Counted from the stretch's first letter, positions 24,822-32,572 are shown. The stretch: 50,079 nucleotides of DNA from [Actinomadura] parvosata subsp. kistnae (GCF_900323885.1 NZ_OOHJ01000010.1:1-50079); one strand, 5' to 3'. The notes: generated from the letters alone by a model not told the origin. Numbers and translations are program-made.

Positions 24822-25160
24822 GTGAGCGACGAGTCCCCGAACCTGGCGCTCGCGCTGGAGACACTGCGCCGCCTGGTCGAGGTGGGGTTCGAGCGTACGA
24901 ACGGCTCCACGACTCTCATTCTGCAGCGGTTGGACCAGGTCGATGACCGGCACGCCGAGCTGGTGAAGCGGGTTGAGCAGGACCGCGCCGCCGCCGAGAC
25001 GCGGTATGCCGCTCTGGAGGCCCCCCTGGATGCGGTTGAGCGTGAAGCTGTGACTCGCACGCAGTTCTCCGAGCGGACACGGCAGTTCATCGCCGTGGTC
25101 ACCGTGCTGGCCGCCGTGGCTGGTGCGGTGATCGCGCTGATACAGCTCACCCGAGGCTGA
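24822..25160 (+). CDS. Coiled-coil protein with C-terminal membrane anchor (holin-like)
   Basis: 112 residues from GTG 24822. The order is an acidic start, a long coiled coil (LETLRRLVEVGFERTNGSTT; ERRxxE heptads through residue 75), and one transmembrane helix (FIAVVTVLAAVAGAVIALIQ) near the end. This is the layout of small phage proteins in lysis cassettes, such as haemolysin XhlA-like or accessory holins. It is the first intact gene of the 24.8-27.0 kb lysis region. A precise holin function is inference. Confidence 0.6.
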   Translation: MSDESPNLALALETLRRLVEVGFERTNGSTTLILQRLDQVDDRHAELVKRVEQDRAAAETRYAALEAPLDAVEREAVTRTQFSERTRQFIAVVTVLAAVAGAVIALIQLTRG

Positions 25161-25169
25161 TCCGGCACC

Positions 25170-25337
25170 TTGGCTTCCCTTCCCGCCGGTGCGGTGTTTC
25201 CGTGCCAGGACGGCGTGCTGCTCGTGCCCGCAGTCCTCCCGATCCACATCCCCGCCCATGCGTTCGGCCTGACCGTGGCCGAATGGCTCGACCTCGCCCG
25301 TGTGCAGGGCGAAAACGAAAGTGAGATGCCTCTATGA
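25170..25337 (+). CDS. Small phage protein (55 residues)
   Basis: A TTG at 25170 opens a frame with VFPCQDGVLLVPAVLPIHIP and FGLTVAEWLDLARVQGENES, ending at 25337. The stop overlaps the next ATG (25334) as ATGA, which is the same coupling used by its neighbours and is the main support. A GTG at 25194 is an alternative start. Short proteins ending in a WLDLA-type helix are common between tail and lysin genes of actinophages. Function unknown. Confidence 0.5.
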   Translation: MASLPAGAVFPCQDGVLLVPAVLPIHIPAHAFGLTVAEWLDLARVQGENESEMPL

Positions 25338-25573
25338 GCACTCATGCCCGCCGCTTCTACCTCCAGCGCGACCACGACGTGTCGGGCGTCTCCGGGACCG
25401 GCCGCGTCGCCGACGGCGTGCTGTGGCCGGACGGATCTGCCTCGCTGCGCTGGCGCGGAGACCGCCCTTCTGCCGTCCACTGGGACCGCTTCGATGACGC
25501 CGAAGAAGTCCACGGCCACGCCGGCGCCACCCGCATCATCTGGCTCGACTCCGAGAGTGAGGTCACCCTGTGA
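25334..25573 (+). CDS. Small phage protein upstream of endolysin
   Basis: 79 residues from ATG 25334. RRFYLQRDHDVSGVSGTGRV, WPDGSASLRWRGDRPSAVHW and HGHAGATRIIWLDSE suggest a small beta-barrel. Proteins with this pattern, GTG-VA-GV-FPDG then HGHAGATR--W, are common directly before actinophage endolysin genes. It overlaps both neighbours (ATGA and GTGA). Function not established. Confidence 0.65.
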   Translation: MSTHARRFYLQRDHDVSGVSGTGRVADGVLWPDGSASLRWRGDRPSAVHWDRFDDAEEVHGHAGATRIIWLDSESEVTL

Positions 25574-26448
25574 AGAAAGTTTCGCGCGCCGCGTGGAACG
25601 CACTCGCGCCGACCGCCCCCTACACCCGCGTGGACTCGACGCGCGGTGTGAAGATCCACTACACCGGCGGGCCCGTACCCGCCGACATCGCCGGCCCGAC
25701 CAAGCACAAGCTGTGCGTTCAGCTCGTCCACCAGATCCAGCAGATGCACATGGACGGCGGCCGCGGCGAGAAGTACATCGACATCGGCTACAACCTGATC
25801 TGCTGCCCGCACGGATACGTGTTCATCGGCCGCGGCGCCCACCGGCTGCCAGCTGCGAACGGGGCAGGTCTCAACAGCCAGCACTACGCGGTGCTCGGTC
25901 TGGTCGGCAGTTCCGGCTTCACCGAACCGAACGATGCGATGCTGCACGCGCTGCGGGACGCGATCGAGTACCTGCGCGAAGAGGGTGACGCTGGGAACGA
26001 GATCAAGGGCCACCGCGACGGCTACTCCACCTCATGCCCGGGGAGCGCGCTGTACGCGTGGGTGAAGAAGGGCGCTCCTCGGCCGGACAAGCCGATCGAG
26101 AAGCCGATCAAGGTCATCTACGAGGACGGCATCCCGCTCTGGCCGGGCCGCGTCATCAAGCTGGCCGACCCGTACATGCAGGGCAACGACGTCAAGACAT
26201 GGCAGGCCAAGCTCCGCAAGCGGGGCTGGACGATCGACGTGGACGGCATCTACAGCCCGAAGTCGAAGGCCGTGTGCGTCAGCTATCAGAACAAGGTGGG
26301 CGTGAAGTCGACCGGCGTCATCGACGAGGGCACCTGGAACATCACCTGGTCGTGGGAGCCTCTAACGTGTAAGTTGCTATGCCGATCTCCTGCTGGAGAA
26401 ATCCGACGTGGATATTTATCCGCTGTTTCCAGGAGTCGCAGGGCATAG
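25570..26448 (+). CDS. Phage endolysin: amidase-2 domain plus peptidoglycan-binding domain
   Basis: GTG start at 25570, overlapping the previous stop. Residues 20-165 are an N-acetylmuramoyl-L-alanine amidase (PGRP-like) domain. Zinc ligands are the His of KIHYTGG, the His of KGHRDG and the Cys of STSCPG; YNLICCPHGYVFIGRGAHRL is the core strand region. Residues 205-265 form a PG_binding_1 domain (MQGNDVKTWQAKLRKRGWTI, DGIYSPKSK, GVIDEGTW). Family members end soon after this. Here the frame continues from about 26362 into lower-GC sequence antisense to another gene, so the natural stop was replaced by about 28 foreign residues. Confidence 0.82.
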   Translation: MKKVSRAAWNALAPTAPYTRVDSTRGVKIHYTGGPVPADIAGPTKHKLCVQLVHQIQQMHMDGGRGEKYIDIGYNLICCPHGYVFIGRGAHRLPAANGAGLNSQHYAVLGLVGSSGFTEPNDAMLHALRDAIEYLREEGDAGNEIKGHRDGYSTSCPGSALYAWVKKGAPRPDKPIEKPIKVIYEDGIPLWPGRVIKLADPYMQGNDVKTWQAKLRKRGWTIDVDGIYSPKSKAVCVSYQNKVGVKSTGVIDEGTWNITWSWEPLTCKLLCRSPAGEIRRGYLSAVSRSRRA

Positions 26449-26628
26449 CCCTGTACCGATCAATATCGCAGCAAGCGCCACGAAACCTATCACGGCGATC
26501 ACAACGATAAAGAGACAGCCTCCGAAGGTTGCCCATCCCCGGGCCAGACCGCTTACCGCCCAAATGATCATTCCTACGGCGATGAGCAGGAGGATGCCCT
26601 CGATCGTGTTACAGGTCCCAAGAGACAT
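26416..26628 (-). CDS. Two-helix small membrane protein
   Basis: 70 residues from ATG 26628, chosen because GGAGG lies 5 nt upstream. The frame is open further but without support. Two hydrophobic segments are present (GILLLIAVGMIIWAVSGLA and GGCLFIVVIAVIGFVALAAI), with a short polar tail. It is on the minus strand, convergent with and slightly overlapping the extended end of the endolysin. It appears to be inserted cargo; function unknown. Confidence 0.5.
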   Translation of the reverse strand: MSLGTCNTIEGILLLIAVGMIIWAVSGLARGWATFGGCLFIVVIAVIGFVALAAILIGTGLCPATPGNSG

Positions 26629-26792
26629 AAAGGCCTCCGATCCGGCTCGTCTCCCAATCGTCCTCCATACGAGAGCGACGTCTAGCGCTTCTCGCGGATT
26701 GTCATTATGTGGACACATTTCATGGATCTTTGGCGTCCAATCAGCCCGGATGGGCGCCTTTACATGTCCGCCCTCCTTTAAGGATGAAGATC

Positions 26793-27050
26793 ATGCACGG
26801 AGAGCACATCACCTACGGCAAGGTGCCCGTCGAGCGGAAGGTCACCGCGTCTGCGGTCGGCTCGTACCTCGGTCTGCTCGCGATCCTGGTTGTCCTTCAG
26901 GCCGTCAGCGATGACCTCGACCTTATTTCGTTCCTCCCTGACGTGATTGAGACGCTGGCGATCCCACTCCTGCCCGGCCTCATCACGTACGTGTCCGGCT
27001 ACGTCGCCAAGCACACGGCAAGGCCCGATCTCCCGCTTGACCAGCGCTGA
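26793..27050 (+). CDS. Holin-like phage membrane protein
   Basis: 85 residues from ATG 26793 (MHGEHITYGKVPVERKVTAS), with AAGGA 8 nt upstream; ATG 26784 is an alternative. One or two membrane helices (AVGSYLGLLAILVVLQAVSD; LAIPLLPGLITYVSGYVAKH) surround a DDLDLISFLPDVIE linker. Actinophage holins commonly have this K-VTAS-GAYLG then PD-VE-LL-PLLPG--T---GY--KHT pattern. It lies after the endolysin, as in a lysis cassette, and is followed by a strong terminator. Confidence 0.65.
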   Translation: MHGEHITYGKVPVERKVTASAVGSYLGLLAILVVLQAVSDDLDLISFLPDVIETLAIPLLPGLITYVSGYVAKHTARPDLPLDQR

Positions 27051-27064
27051 TGTTCAGCGATAAC

Positions 27065-27099
27065 GGCCCCCACCATCCCGCTCCGGGATGGTGGGGGCC
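27065..27099. terminator. Strong hairpin terminator after the phage lysis genes
   Basis: GGCCCCCACCATCCCG (27065-27080) and its exact complement (27084-27099) form a 16-bp stem with a 3-nt loop, 15 nt after the holin-like stop, followed by ATTCTGTTG. It probably ends the phage late transcript and could work in both directions. Confidence 0.85.
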
Positions 27100-27122
27100 A
27101 TTCTGTTGCAAGAAAGGACTCG

Positions 27123-27542
27123 ATGAAACCGCCTCTACACGTGAGTGGGGACCATCCCGGGACACGGCCGGATTACACCCGCCGCCCGCCCCTTTCCGGG
27201 CTCGTTCGGCTCAGCGCCAGCCTGGCCAATCTCACCGTGGCTATCAACCGATGCGGGCAGAGCCTTCGGTCCCTTCACCGAACCTTCCGGCATCTCGACC
27301 TGCGAAGCACTGTCGAACCGGGTCTCCGCGACACAATCCGGGACGCTGTCCCTGACAGGTCAGCGATCAGCGACGAGCACATCGACAAGATCGCTCAAGC
27401 TGTCGCCGCCCGCGCGCAAGCACAAGCTCTCCTCGATCGGCCGCGTCAGCACCGCCGCGAGTGGTGGCTGCTCCTCGTCGGCCTCGTTGCCGGTGCCCTG
27501 GTGTCCGTCCCCATCGGCATCTGGATCAACCACATCAGCTGA
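27123..27542 (+). CDS. Membrane-anchored protein of unknown function
   Basis: 139 residues from ATG 27123 with AAAGGA 6 nt upstream. It has a basic N-terminal half (LVRLSASLANLTVAINRCGQ), then DRSAISDEHIDKIAQAVAAR, and a C-terminal transmembrane helix (WWLLLVGLVAGALVSVPIGI). It sits directly after the phage terminator and could be the last phage gene or a host gene. No family recognised. Confidence 0.55.
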   Translation: MKPPLHVSGDHPGTRPDYTRRPPLSGLVRLSASLANLTVAINRCGQSLRSLHRTFRHLDLRSTVEPGLRDTIRDAVPDRSAISDEHIDKIAQAVAARAQAQALLDRPRQHRREWWLLLVGLVAGALVSVPIGIWINHIS

Positions 27543-27702
27543 CCAGTGACACGTTTCCGGCCTCGTCCCTCTGCAGACCCGCCACCCTTCGGGTGACGAG
27601 ACCGTGTCACGTCCTACTCCTTGGCGGCACAGCGGTGCTTGGTGCAACGTTTCCCTGATCGACACAGATAAGACCCATAGGCGTGCAAAGGGAGGGTCGC
27701 CG

Positions 27703-28302
27703 ATGTCTGCGGGGTGGCTTGGCCTTGAGTGGGGACGTGTGCCGGACTATATAGGACCAGTGATGACGGGTACGTCAGCAGCCGTTGCCGCAATGGTCTA
27801 CAGGCGCAGTACCCTGGATAAGGAGCAAGAGCAGGCGAGCCGAGTCGCGGCATGGGCTACGCCTGATATCGAGCCCGATTATCAAGTGGTACATATAGCC
27901 AATAGGAGCGATGCCAGCATCTTCGACCTAGCCGTTGCTATTGCGCCACAAAAGGCACTGACTCTCGCGGAGCTTCCCGCTATGCAAACGGCGGAAAGTC
28001 ATGTACGAGGGCTGACTGCGCCTCGCGCAAAGGCACACACTATTGGCATGGATTTTCTTGTCCATCTGAGCGGAGAGGTGCACTGGGTTACTGAGGTTGT
28101 AAATCTTCCAGAGATAACATTTAGGGACGCACTCGGTAGACGCTGGATGCGTAATACCAATGGACGCCTAAAGCGTATTCATATTCGAGATAGACGGCTA
28201 TTGCTGACCAAATTCCATGTCGGTGGGGCGTTCTTTGGCTGGACCTTCAAGAGGGAGATTTCCGGCGGTGTCAGCAAGGAGTCCGATCTGGGGGATACTT
28301 GA
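27703..28302 (+). CDS. Unknown protein with N-terminal membrane segment
   Basis: About 199 residues from ATG 27703, preceded by GGGAGG. One weak hydrophobic segment (VMTGTSAAVAAMVYRR) follows a short exposed N-terminus. The rest is a soluble beta-rich domain (YQVVHIANRSDASIFDLAVA, VHWVTEVVNLPEITFRDALG). The D-R-W-R-NTNGRLKRI tail is reminiscent of small actinobacterial membrane-anchored proteins near phage or toxin loci. GC content falls in this stretch compared with the tail genes. Function unknown. Confidence 0.55.
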   Translation: MSAGWLGLEWGRVPDYIGPVMTGTSAAVAAMVYRRSTLDKEQEQASRVAAWATPDIEPDYQVVHIANRSDASIFDLAVAIAPQKALTLAELPAMQTAESHVRGLTAPRAKAHTIGMDFLVHLSGEVHWVTEVVNLPEITFRDALGRRWMRNTNGRLKRIHIRDRRLLLTKFHVGGAFFGWTFKREISGGVSKESDLGDT

Positions 28303-28333
28303 CTACTATGGTTGCGCCGTGCCTTTCACCTGC

Positions 28334-29269
28334 TCACTGTGCAGAGGAGCTGTTGCGGTTGCGTTTCCACGGTTTGACCTCCACACCGAAGTGCTTCCGT
28401 AGCCATTCGACGCCCGCGTAGAAGGCCACGACGGCGGGAAAGGTATAGAACGCGGACCCCCAGCCCTGCTGTAGGAACACATTCACCAGTGCGACGGCCA
28501 TCAACGGACCGAGCAGTCCCCATGTCCGCCAATCCGAAGCAAGAACCCAGCGTATTGTCCTATGGAGACGGTTCAAGGGAGGTCGATCAGGTGCCTGCAG
28601 GGCAGCGCGAAGCTGGCAGACACGCCCCAACTGCTGGACGGCGTACAGGAGCAGCGTGGCCTTGGTAACTCTTGCCTGAGCCAATTCGTACAGTTCAGCC
28701 CACAACTCTTCGGCGTACCGTGCCCGCTTGTGAGCAGGTAATAGTCTAATCTGCCAGTGAATCAGACATCTTGCGAGCCGAGGCACGGACACTTCCGTTG
28801 CGTTCTGTCGCTCGGGTGCAGTGGCATGCTCGCTTAGGTCCCTCCTCGCCCATATCGCAGTCACGGTGCGATGTATCTCAGCAAGATGGAACCTGATCAG
28901 ACAAGCCTGCCGAATAACTGAATCTAGACGCTTGCATAGCCTTGAATCGTGCGCACTAATCCGTCTCAAGTAGGCGTCGGGCACTTCGTGCAGGGCAAGT
29001 TCGACCAACGTAGCGACGGAATCATGCGCACCCTTGAGCAAAGCGGCGTTGGCTGCATCCAGATAGACTGCGACGCGTCGGGCGTATTCTGAGGCGTTGG
29101 CCAAACCGTCTTCTGGGCAGCCATGCGGCACGTGGACATTGTCGATGCCGCATATCAGGAGTTTAACAGCAGCATCGGCAAGGCCAAGTTTACTGTGAAC
29201 CTCGGACCTTCCTATGATCACTCCGATAAGCACGCGCTCCGATGGGCTGGCTAATGCCGTCTCGCTCAT
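28334..29269 (-). CDS. Membrane protein of PadR operon (second locus)
   Basis: 311 residues from ATG 29269, overlapping the PadR stop by ATGA. The first 150 residues are helical and soluble. Then comes VPRLARCLIHWQIRLLPAHK followed by RARYAEELWAELYELAQARV, the P-LA-LI, RYAEE-WAEL motif widespread in actinobacterial membrane proteins. Near the C-terminus are hydrophobic segments (WGLLGPLMAVALVNVFLQQG and FYTFPAVVAFYAGVEWL). The motif is shared with the two small membrane proteins at 819-1876, which also follow a PadR gene. Role unknown. Confidence 0.65.
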   Translation of the reverse strand: MSETALASPSERVLIGVIIGRSEVHSKLGLADAAVKLLICGIDNVHVPHGCPEDGLANASEYARRVAVYLDAANAALLKGAHDSVATLVELALHEVPDAYLRRISAHDSRLCKRLDSVIRQACLIRFHLAEIHRTVTAIWARRDLSEHATAPERQNATEVSVPRLARCLIHWQIRLLPAHKRARYAEELWAELYELAQARVTKATLLLYAVQQLGRVCQLRAALQAPDRPPLNRLHRTIRWVLASDWRTWGLLGPLMAVALVNVFLQQGWGSAFYTFPAVVAFYAGVEWLRKHFGVEVKPWKRNRNSSSAQ

Positions 29270-29601
29270 GCATTCCCCCGGGCAGGCTTGACAGGGAAGC
29301 TAAGCAGGTCACCTACTTTGATGCGTGCTTGGCCCATAGAAAGACGGGCCTGCTCTGCGCCGTGCTGCGTCACGCGATAGTAGCGGCGTCTTGGCCTACC
29401 GGCCTTGCGAGGATCAATATCCTCGAAGTGAGATTCCAGCCAGCCGAGCCCTTCGAAGCGGGCGAGGATGGGGTGGATGGTGCCGGGCGCGAGGCCAGCT
29501 GCTTGGCAGATTTCCAGTCCGTACATCTCGCGCGTGGGGTCTTCGAGGAGGGCGCGGAGGACGAGTTGGGTTGGTATGGTCATGCGGGGCGTCTTACCCA
29601 T
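29266..29601 (-). CDS. PadR-family transcriptional regulator (second locus)
   Basis: 111 residues from ATG 29601. Standard PadR winged helix: TQLVLRALLEDPTREMYGLE, AAGLAPGTIHPILARFEGLG, then RRRYYRVTQHGAEQARLSMG. It overlaps the downstream membrane-protein start. A perfect 12-bp inverted repeat begins six bases upstream of its ATG and overlaps the likely -10, so autorepression is probable. Sequence similarity to the PadR at 1873 is limited to the fold. Confidence 0.88.
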   Translation of the reverse strand: MGKTPRMTIPTQLVLRALLEDPTREMYGLEICQAAGLAPGTIHPILARFEGLGWLESHFEDIDPRKAGRPRRRYYRVTQHGAEQARLSMGQARIKVGDLLSFPVKPARGNA

Positions 29602-29606
29602 GCTCT

Positions 29607-29633
29607 AACTCTAACTAGGGGCTAGTTAGAGTT
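29607..29633. promoter_or_regulatory. PadR operator candidate (12-bp inverted repeat)
   Basis: AACTCTAACTAG (29607-29618) and CTAGTTAGAGTT (29622-29633) form a perfect inverted repeat with a 3-nt spacer, immediately upstream of the PadR ATG at 29601. The right arm contains TAGAGT-like -10 sequence on the minus strand. Symmetry and position suggest autoregulation. Confidence 0.55.
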
Positions 29634-29675
29634 CCACCTAGTCGGCGAAACTCGTTCCTGTGGTGCCCATGATGT

Positions 29676-29710
29676 GTGCCCCTGCCGCCTCCGCGGAGCG
29701 GCAGGGGCAC
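29676..29710. terminator. 13-bp hairpin downstream of secreted HNH gene
   Basis: GTGCCCCTGCCGC (29676-29688) and GCGGCAGGGGCAC (29698-29710) pair perfectly around a 9-nt loop containing CCGCGG. It lies 19 bp after the stop of the minus-strand HNH gene and upstream of the PadR promoter. Confidence 0.75.
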
Positions 29711-29728
29711 TTCTGTATGGCGGGCGAA

Positions 29729-30382
29729 TCAGGAGGCTCGGGCGAGTGGAGCGTTAGGGCAGCGCTGGGCGATCTCGTCGAGCTTGGCCTTCTCGGCTGC
29801 ATCCACGCTGAGCTGCCATTGGCGCTTCACGGCTACCCACTCGGCGGCGTACCGGCAGCGGACCTGCTCGATCGGCAGCCACTCCGCAGGGTCCTTGTCT
29901 GCCTTCTGCCTGTTTGAGCGCGCCGTGACGGCGACCAGATGTTCGGGGTGTTCGAGGTAGTTGGCGTACTTCTCACGCCTGGCGGCGTCCCAGGAAGACG
30001 CTCCGGAGTCCCATGCCTCTGCCAGGGGTACGAGGTGATCGACGTCGAGTTGGCCCGCCTCGTGCACGATGACGTCGTCGTAGTAGCTGTACCAGGTACC
30101 GCCGCTCAGCTTGCAGCCCGGCCCGACTTCGGGAGCGTCGATGGCTTCGGTGATAAGGACTTCGTTTCGGGCCGAGCAGCCGTCCTTGTCGCCGTCGGTC
30201 CAGTGCTTGAAACTGGTGCGCTTGTAGCCCGTCCTGGCTTCCTCGGCGACAGCCAGGTCGGCGACGGCCTGTCGTAGCAGCGGGGGCGGGGCGGCCGGGG
30301 CGGCGTGAGCCTGGACGGGTTGAGCGGCTACAGCGAGGAGGGGAAGGCCGGCGAGGGCGGCGGTGCGGGGGAAGAGCGACAT
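29729..30382 (-). CDS. Secreted HNH nuclease-like protein (GmrSD/DUF1524 type)
   Basis: 217 residues from ATG 30382 with TGGAGG 4 nt upstream. A signal peptide (MSLFPRTAALAGLPLLAVAA, cleavage after about AHA) is followed by YKRTSFKHWTDGDKDGCSAR and then GQLDVDHLVPLAEAWDSGAS, the core DH of the HNH motif. The second part of the motif, TARSNRQKADKDPAEWLP, and CRYAAEWVAVKRQW complete the domain. Such secreted HNH proteins are widespread in actinomycetes; whether they cut DNA outside the cell is not settled. An imperfect 12-bp inverted repeat lies in its promoter (30401-30437). Confidence 0.8.
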   Translation of the reverse strand: MSLFPRTAALAGLPLLAVAAQPVQAHAAPAAPPPLLRQAVADLAVAEEARTGYKRTSFKHWTDGDKDGCSARNEVLITEAIDAPEVGPGCKLSGGTWYSYYDDVIVHEAGQLDVDHLVPLAEAWDSGASSWDAARREKYANYLEHPEHLVAVTARSNRQKADKDPAEWLPIEQVRCRYAAEWVAVKRQWQLSVDAAEKAKLDEIAQRCPNAPLARAS

Positions 30383-30400
30383 GGTCCTCCAACCAGCTGC

Positions 30401-30437
30401 GATTACTTAGCGTATCTATTGCATGCGTTAAGTAATC
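30401..30437. promoter_or_regulatory. Inverted repeat in the HNH gene promoter
   Basis: GATTACTTAGCG (30401-30412) and CGTTAAGTAATC (30426-30437) are inverted repeats with one mismatch and a 13-nt spacer, 19 nt upstream of the ATG. The spacer holds an AT-rich, -10-like TAGATACGCT on the minus strand. This is probably an operator for an unknown regulator. Confidence 0.45.
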
Positions 30438-30494
30438 ACAGGTGCTCGGAGGACCAGCAGTAGCGGGGACGTGACATGCGTATGTCCCGCTGAA

Positions 30495-30833
30495 CTACAG
30501 GCAGGGGCCGACCTCGTTCGGCAGGGGCCCGAAGTGCTCCTCGACGGCATCGTCATGCTGGCAGGTGAGGAGCCAGATGCGGGCCTGGTCGGCGGGGATG
30601 AACTCGTAGGTGTCGGTGTCGCCTTCCCACTGAGACCAGCGGTGCAGCACCCACCTGCCTTCGGGGGTGCGGTAGAGGGTCTGATGCTGGGCGGGATCGC
30701 CGGTCAGGAGGCTGACGCAGTCGATGCCAACCAGGCGGGTGGCCTCGTCGTAGCGTTGCGCCTTGTCGGGGTCGAACCACCCGTCGAGGACCTGGCCGTC
30801 GCCCTGACTGCGGAAGATGTTCGTTCGCGCCAC
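30495..30833 (-). CDS. Conserved small protein of unknown function
   Basis: 112 residues from GTG 30833 (VARTNIFRSQGDGQVLDGWF). It contains QTLYRTPEGRWVLHRWSQWE, then TYEFIPADQARIWLLTCQHD and AVEEHFGPLP. I recall similar proteins in many bacteria, often in plasmids or accessory regions, with the pattern GWFD--KA--Y-E-T, LYRT--GRWVLH-WSQW and A-WLL---HD-AV--FG. The opening resembles the DNA-binding start of VapB-like antitoxins, so an autoregulated partner protein is possible. A 16-bp perfect palindrome lies 11 nt upstream. No toxin is seen next to it. Confidence 0.6.
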   Translation of the reverse strand: MARTNIFRSQGDGQVLDGWFDPDKAQRYDEATRLVGIDCVSLLTGDPAQHQTLYRTPEGRWVLHRWSQWEGDTDTYEFIPADQARIWLLTCQHDDAVEEHFGPLPNEVGPCL

Positions 30834-30843
30834 GGTCCGACTG

Positions 30844-30859
30844 TAGCGCTATAGCGCTA
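30844..30859. promoter_or_regulatory. Perfect 16-bp palindrome upstream of small conserved gene
   Basis: TAGCGCTATAGCGCTA is its own reverse complement and is built of two TAGCGCTA half-sites. It sits 11 nt before the GTG at 30833, overlapping where a -10 would lie. A further GGCGCT follows. Likely an operator, perhaps for the product itself. Confidence 0.5.
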
Positions 30860-30955
30860 AGGCGCTGAAATGGCCGGTTGGTGGGCCGCGCGGTGGAGAG
30901 AAACGGGGCTCGCGCCGCATTGTGCAGCGTGAGCCCCGTCAAGGAGGAAAGCCGA

Positions 30956-32572
30956 TCAGAACGGCCAGCTCGCCGAGCGCCGAGCCTCGAGAATCGGGAT
31001 CAGCTTGAACGCGGAGTCCGACAGGCCGCCCATGGTGTGCCGGCTGCCCTCGCCAGAGGGAGCTGCGCCGTGCTTGTAGCCGCCGAAGTTCCACATGGAC
31101 AGCGGCACGTGCGGCGGGATGAGGTCGTCGATGCGAGCCTCGCGGCCGCCTCCGTATCCGTGGCCGTTGGAGGGGAGCCAGCCCGGCCGGCTCTGCTCGT
31201 CGGTGATGATCACGACTCTGTCGTGGTGCGGACGCAGATGAGCGCGGACAGCCGAGGGAATGTCGGTGCCGTCCAGTTGGCTGAACCGCTCGATCACCTT
31301 CAGCACCGACTCGTTCTTGCCGAAGTCGACGCGCCGGTTCTGGATGCCGAACTCCACGAGATCAGCCTCGGCGGCGCGCAGCGCGAGGGCTGCACCGAAC
31401 ACCGCAGCGGCGTCGGCCCAGGCCATGGACGCATTCTTGCTGAACGTCTGGAACCACATGGAGGGGGAGCGGTCCACCAGGATCAGGGAGCGGCCTGGCA
31501 GGGCGGGGACGTTGGCGAGGGAGTGAGCGAGCGCCAGCTCCAGCGGGTAGCTCCAGCGCAGCGATGGGGCGTGCTTGTACGCGGAGAGGAACCGGAAGGG
31601 GAACTGCCGCGACTTGCGGACCTCGTCGGGGTTGGCCAGCCGGGCCGCCACGGTGGCGGCCACGATGTCGCTGACGCCCGCCTCGTCGAAGTTCCGCAAG
31701 TTCCTCGTCAGGGCCATCAGCCCCATGGACGGGATGATCGCCTCCCACGCGGCTGCGTCCATCGGGCTCTGGAGCCAGCCGGCCAGCGCTTCCCATGTCA
31801 TGCCCGCGTCGGCGAGGGTTGCAGCCACGGCGTCGGCCACCCCGTCGGTCACAATCGCACGGCGCTCAGTGACCGGGATGGACATGAGGTGCGCGCGCCG
31901 TCGCAGCATGGCGAGCGTCTCGGGAATCTCGTTGTTGCGTCCGTGTCGCCGGTCGAGGGCGTGCTGGAACAGGGCCCCTTGCCAGGGCGTGGCCGGGTCG
32001 GGCGAGGGGTGCACGAGGTCGATGACGTCGCCGAACCGGTAGCCCTTCGACTCGGCGTCGTACTTGAGCAGGTTCCGCTCGGTGTACAGCCTGGCTGCGG
32101 CGTCAGCGATGCCGCGCTTGACCGGCTTTGGCACGGCCCGGCCGTACCGGGACGTCCAGTAGGCCAGGGCCTCGCCGGGCTCATCGGCGCGCTGCAGAAC
32201 GGAGGCGACGAGCTGCCGGTTGCCGCCTGCGATTCCGCTAGCGAGTCGGGCGTGCACGGCTTCGAGCGCGGCCTGGATGGGGGCGCTGCGCAGGTTGGCC
32301 TCGGAGCGCAGCCACGGGAGGAATCGGGTCAGCCAGTCGAAGTCCTCGACGGCGATGGCCCGGACCAGCTTGATGAAGCGGGCGTCACGGTCGGCGCCGG
32401 GCTCGTAGTGCGTGTTCTCGCCGACCATGTTTGTGATGGCGAGGAGGAAGAGCTCGCTTTTGGTGTCCCGGGCATAGTCGGCGCCGCCCTCGTGGGTGCG
32501 GCCGGTCGCCGTGGTGGTCTTGACGGGGCTGGTGACGGCCGATCGGGCGGCGGCGGTGTTGAACTTGGGCAT
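30956..32572 (-). CDS. rsr: Ro60-type TROVE-vWA RNA-binding protein
   Basis: 538 residues from ATG 32572. Residues 35-350 are the TROVE HEAT-like ring: LFLLAITNMVGENTHYE, FDWLTRFLPWLRSEANLRSA, and the Ro signature IPSMGLMALTRNLRNFDEAG (280-299). The vWA domain follows, with MIDAS DRSPS (367-371). Bacterial Ro60 (Rsr) binds Y RNAs and, with PNPase, acts in RNA processing and stress response. Four Y-RNA-like genes lie upstream on the same strand, the nearest ending 57 bp before this ATG, so they may share transcripts. Complete gene. The symbol follows the Deinococcus orthologue. Confidence 0.9.
   Translation of the reverse strand: MPKFNTAAARSAVTSPVKTTTATGRTHEGGADYARDTKSELFLLAITNMVGENTHYEPGADRDARFIKLVRAIAVEDFDWLTRFLPWLRSEANLRSAPIQAALEAVHARLASGIAGGNRQLVASVLQRADEPGEALAYWTSRYGRAVPKPVKRGIADAAARLYTERNLLKYDAESKGYRFGDVIDLVHPSPDPATPWQGALFQHALDRRHGRNNEIPETLAMLRRRAHLMSIPVTERRAIVTDGVADAVAATLADAGMTWEALAGWLQSPMDAAAWEAIIPSMGLMALTRNLRNFDEAGVSDIVAATVAARLANPDEVRKSRQFPFRFLSAYKHAPSLRWSYPLELALAHSLANVPALPGRSLILVDRSPSMWFQTFSKNASMAWADAAAVFGAALALRAAEADLVEFGIQNRRVDFGKNESVLKVIERFSQLDGTDIPSAVRAHLRPHHDRVVIITDEQSRPGWLPSNGHGYGGGREARIDDLIPPHVPLSMWNFGGYKHGAAPSGEGSRHTMGGLSDSAFKLIPILEARRSASWPF

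Noticed and set aside
27065..27099. Attachment site or CRISPR-like repeat
   Set aside because: It is a single perfect 16-bp hairpin after a gene end; no second copy, spacers or cas genes are present in the window.
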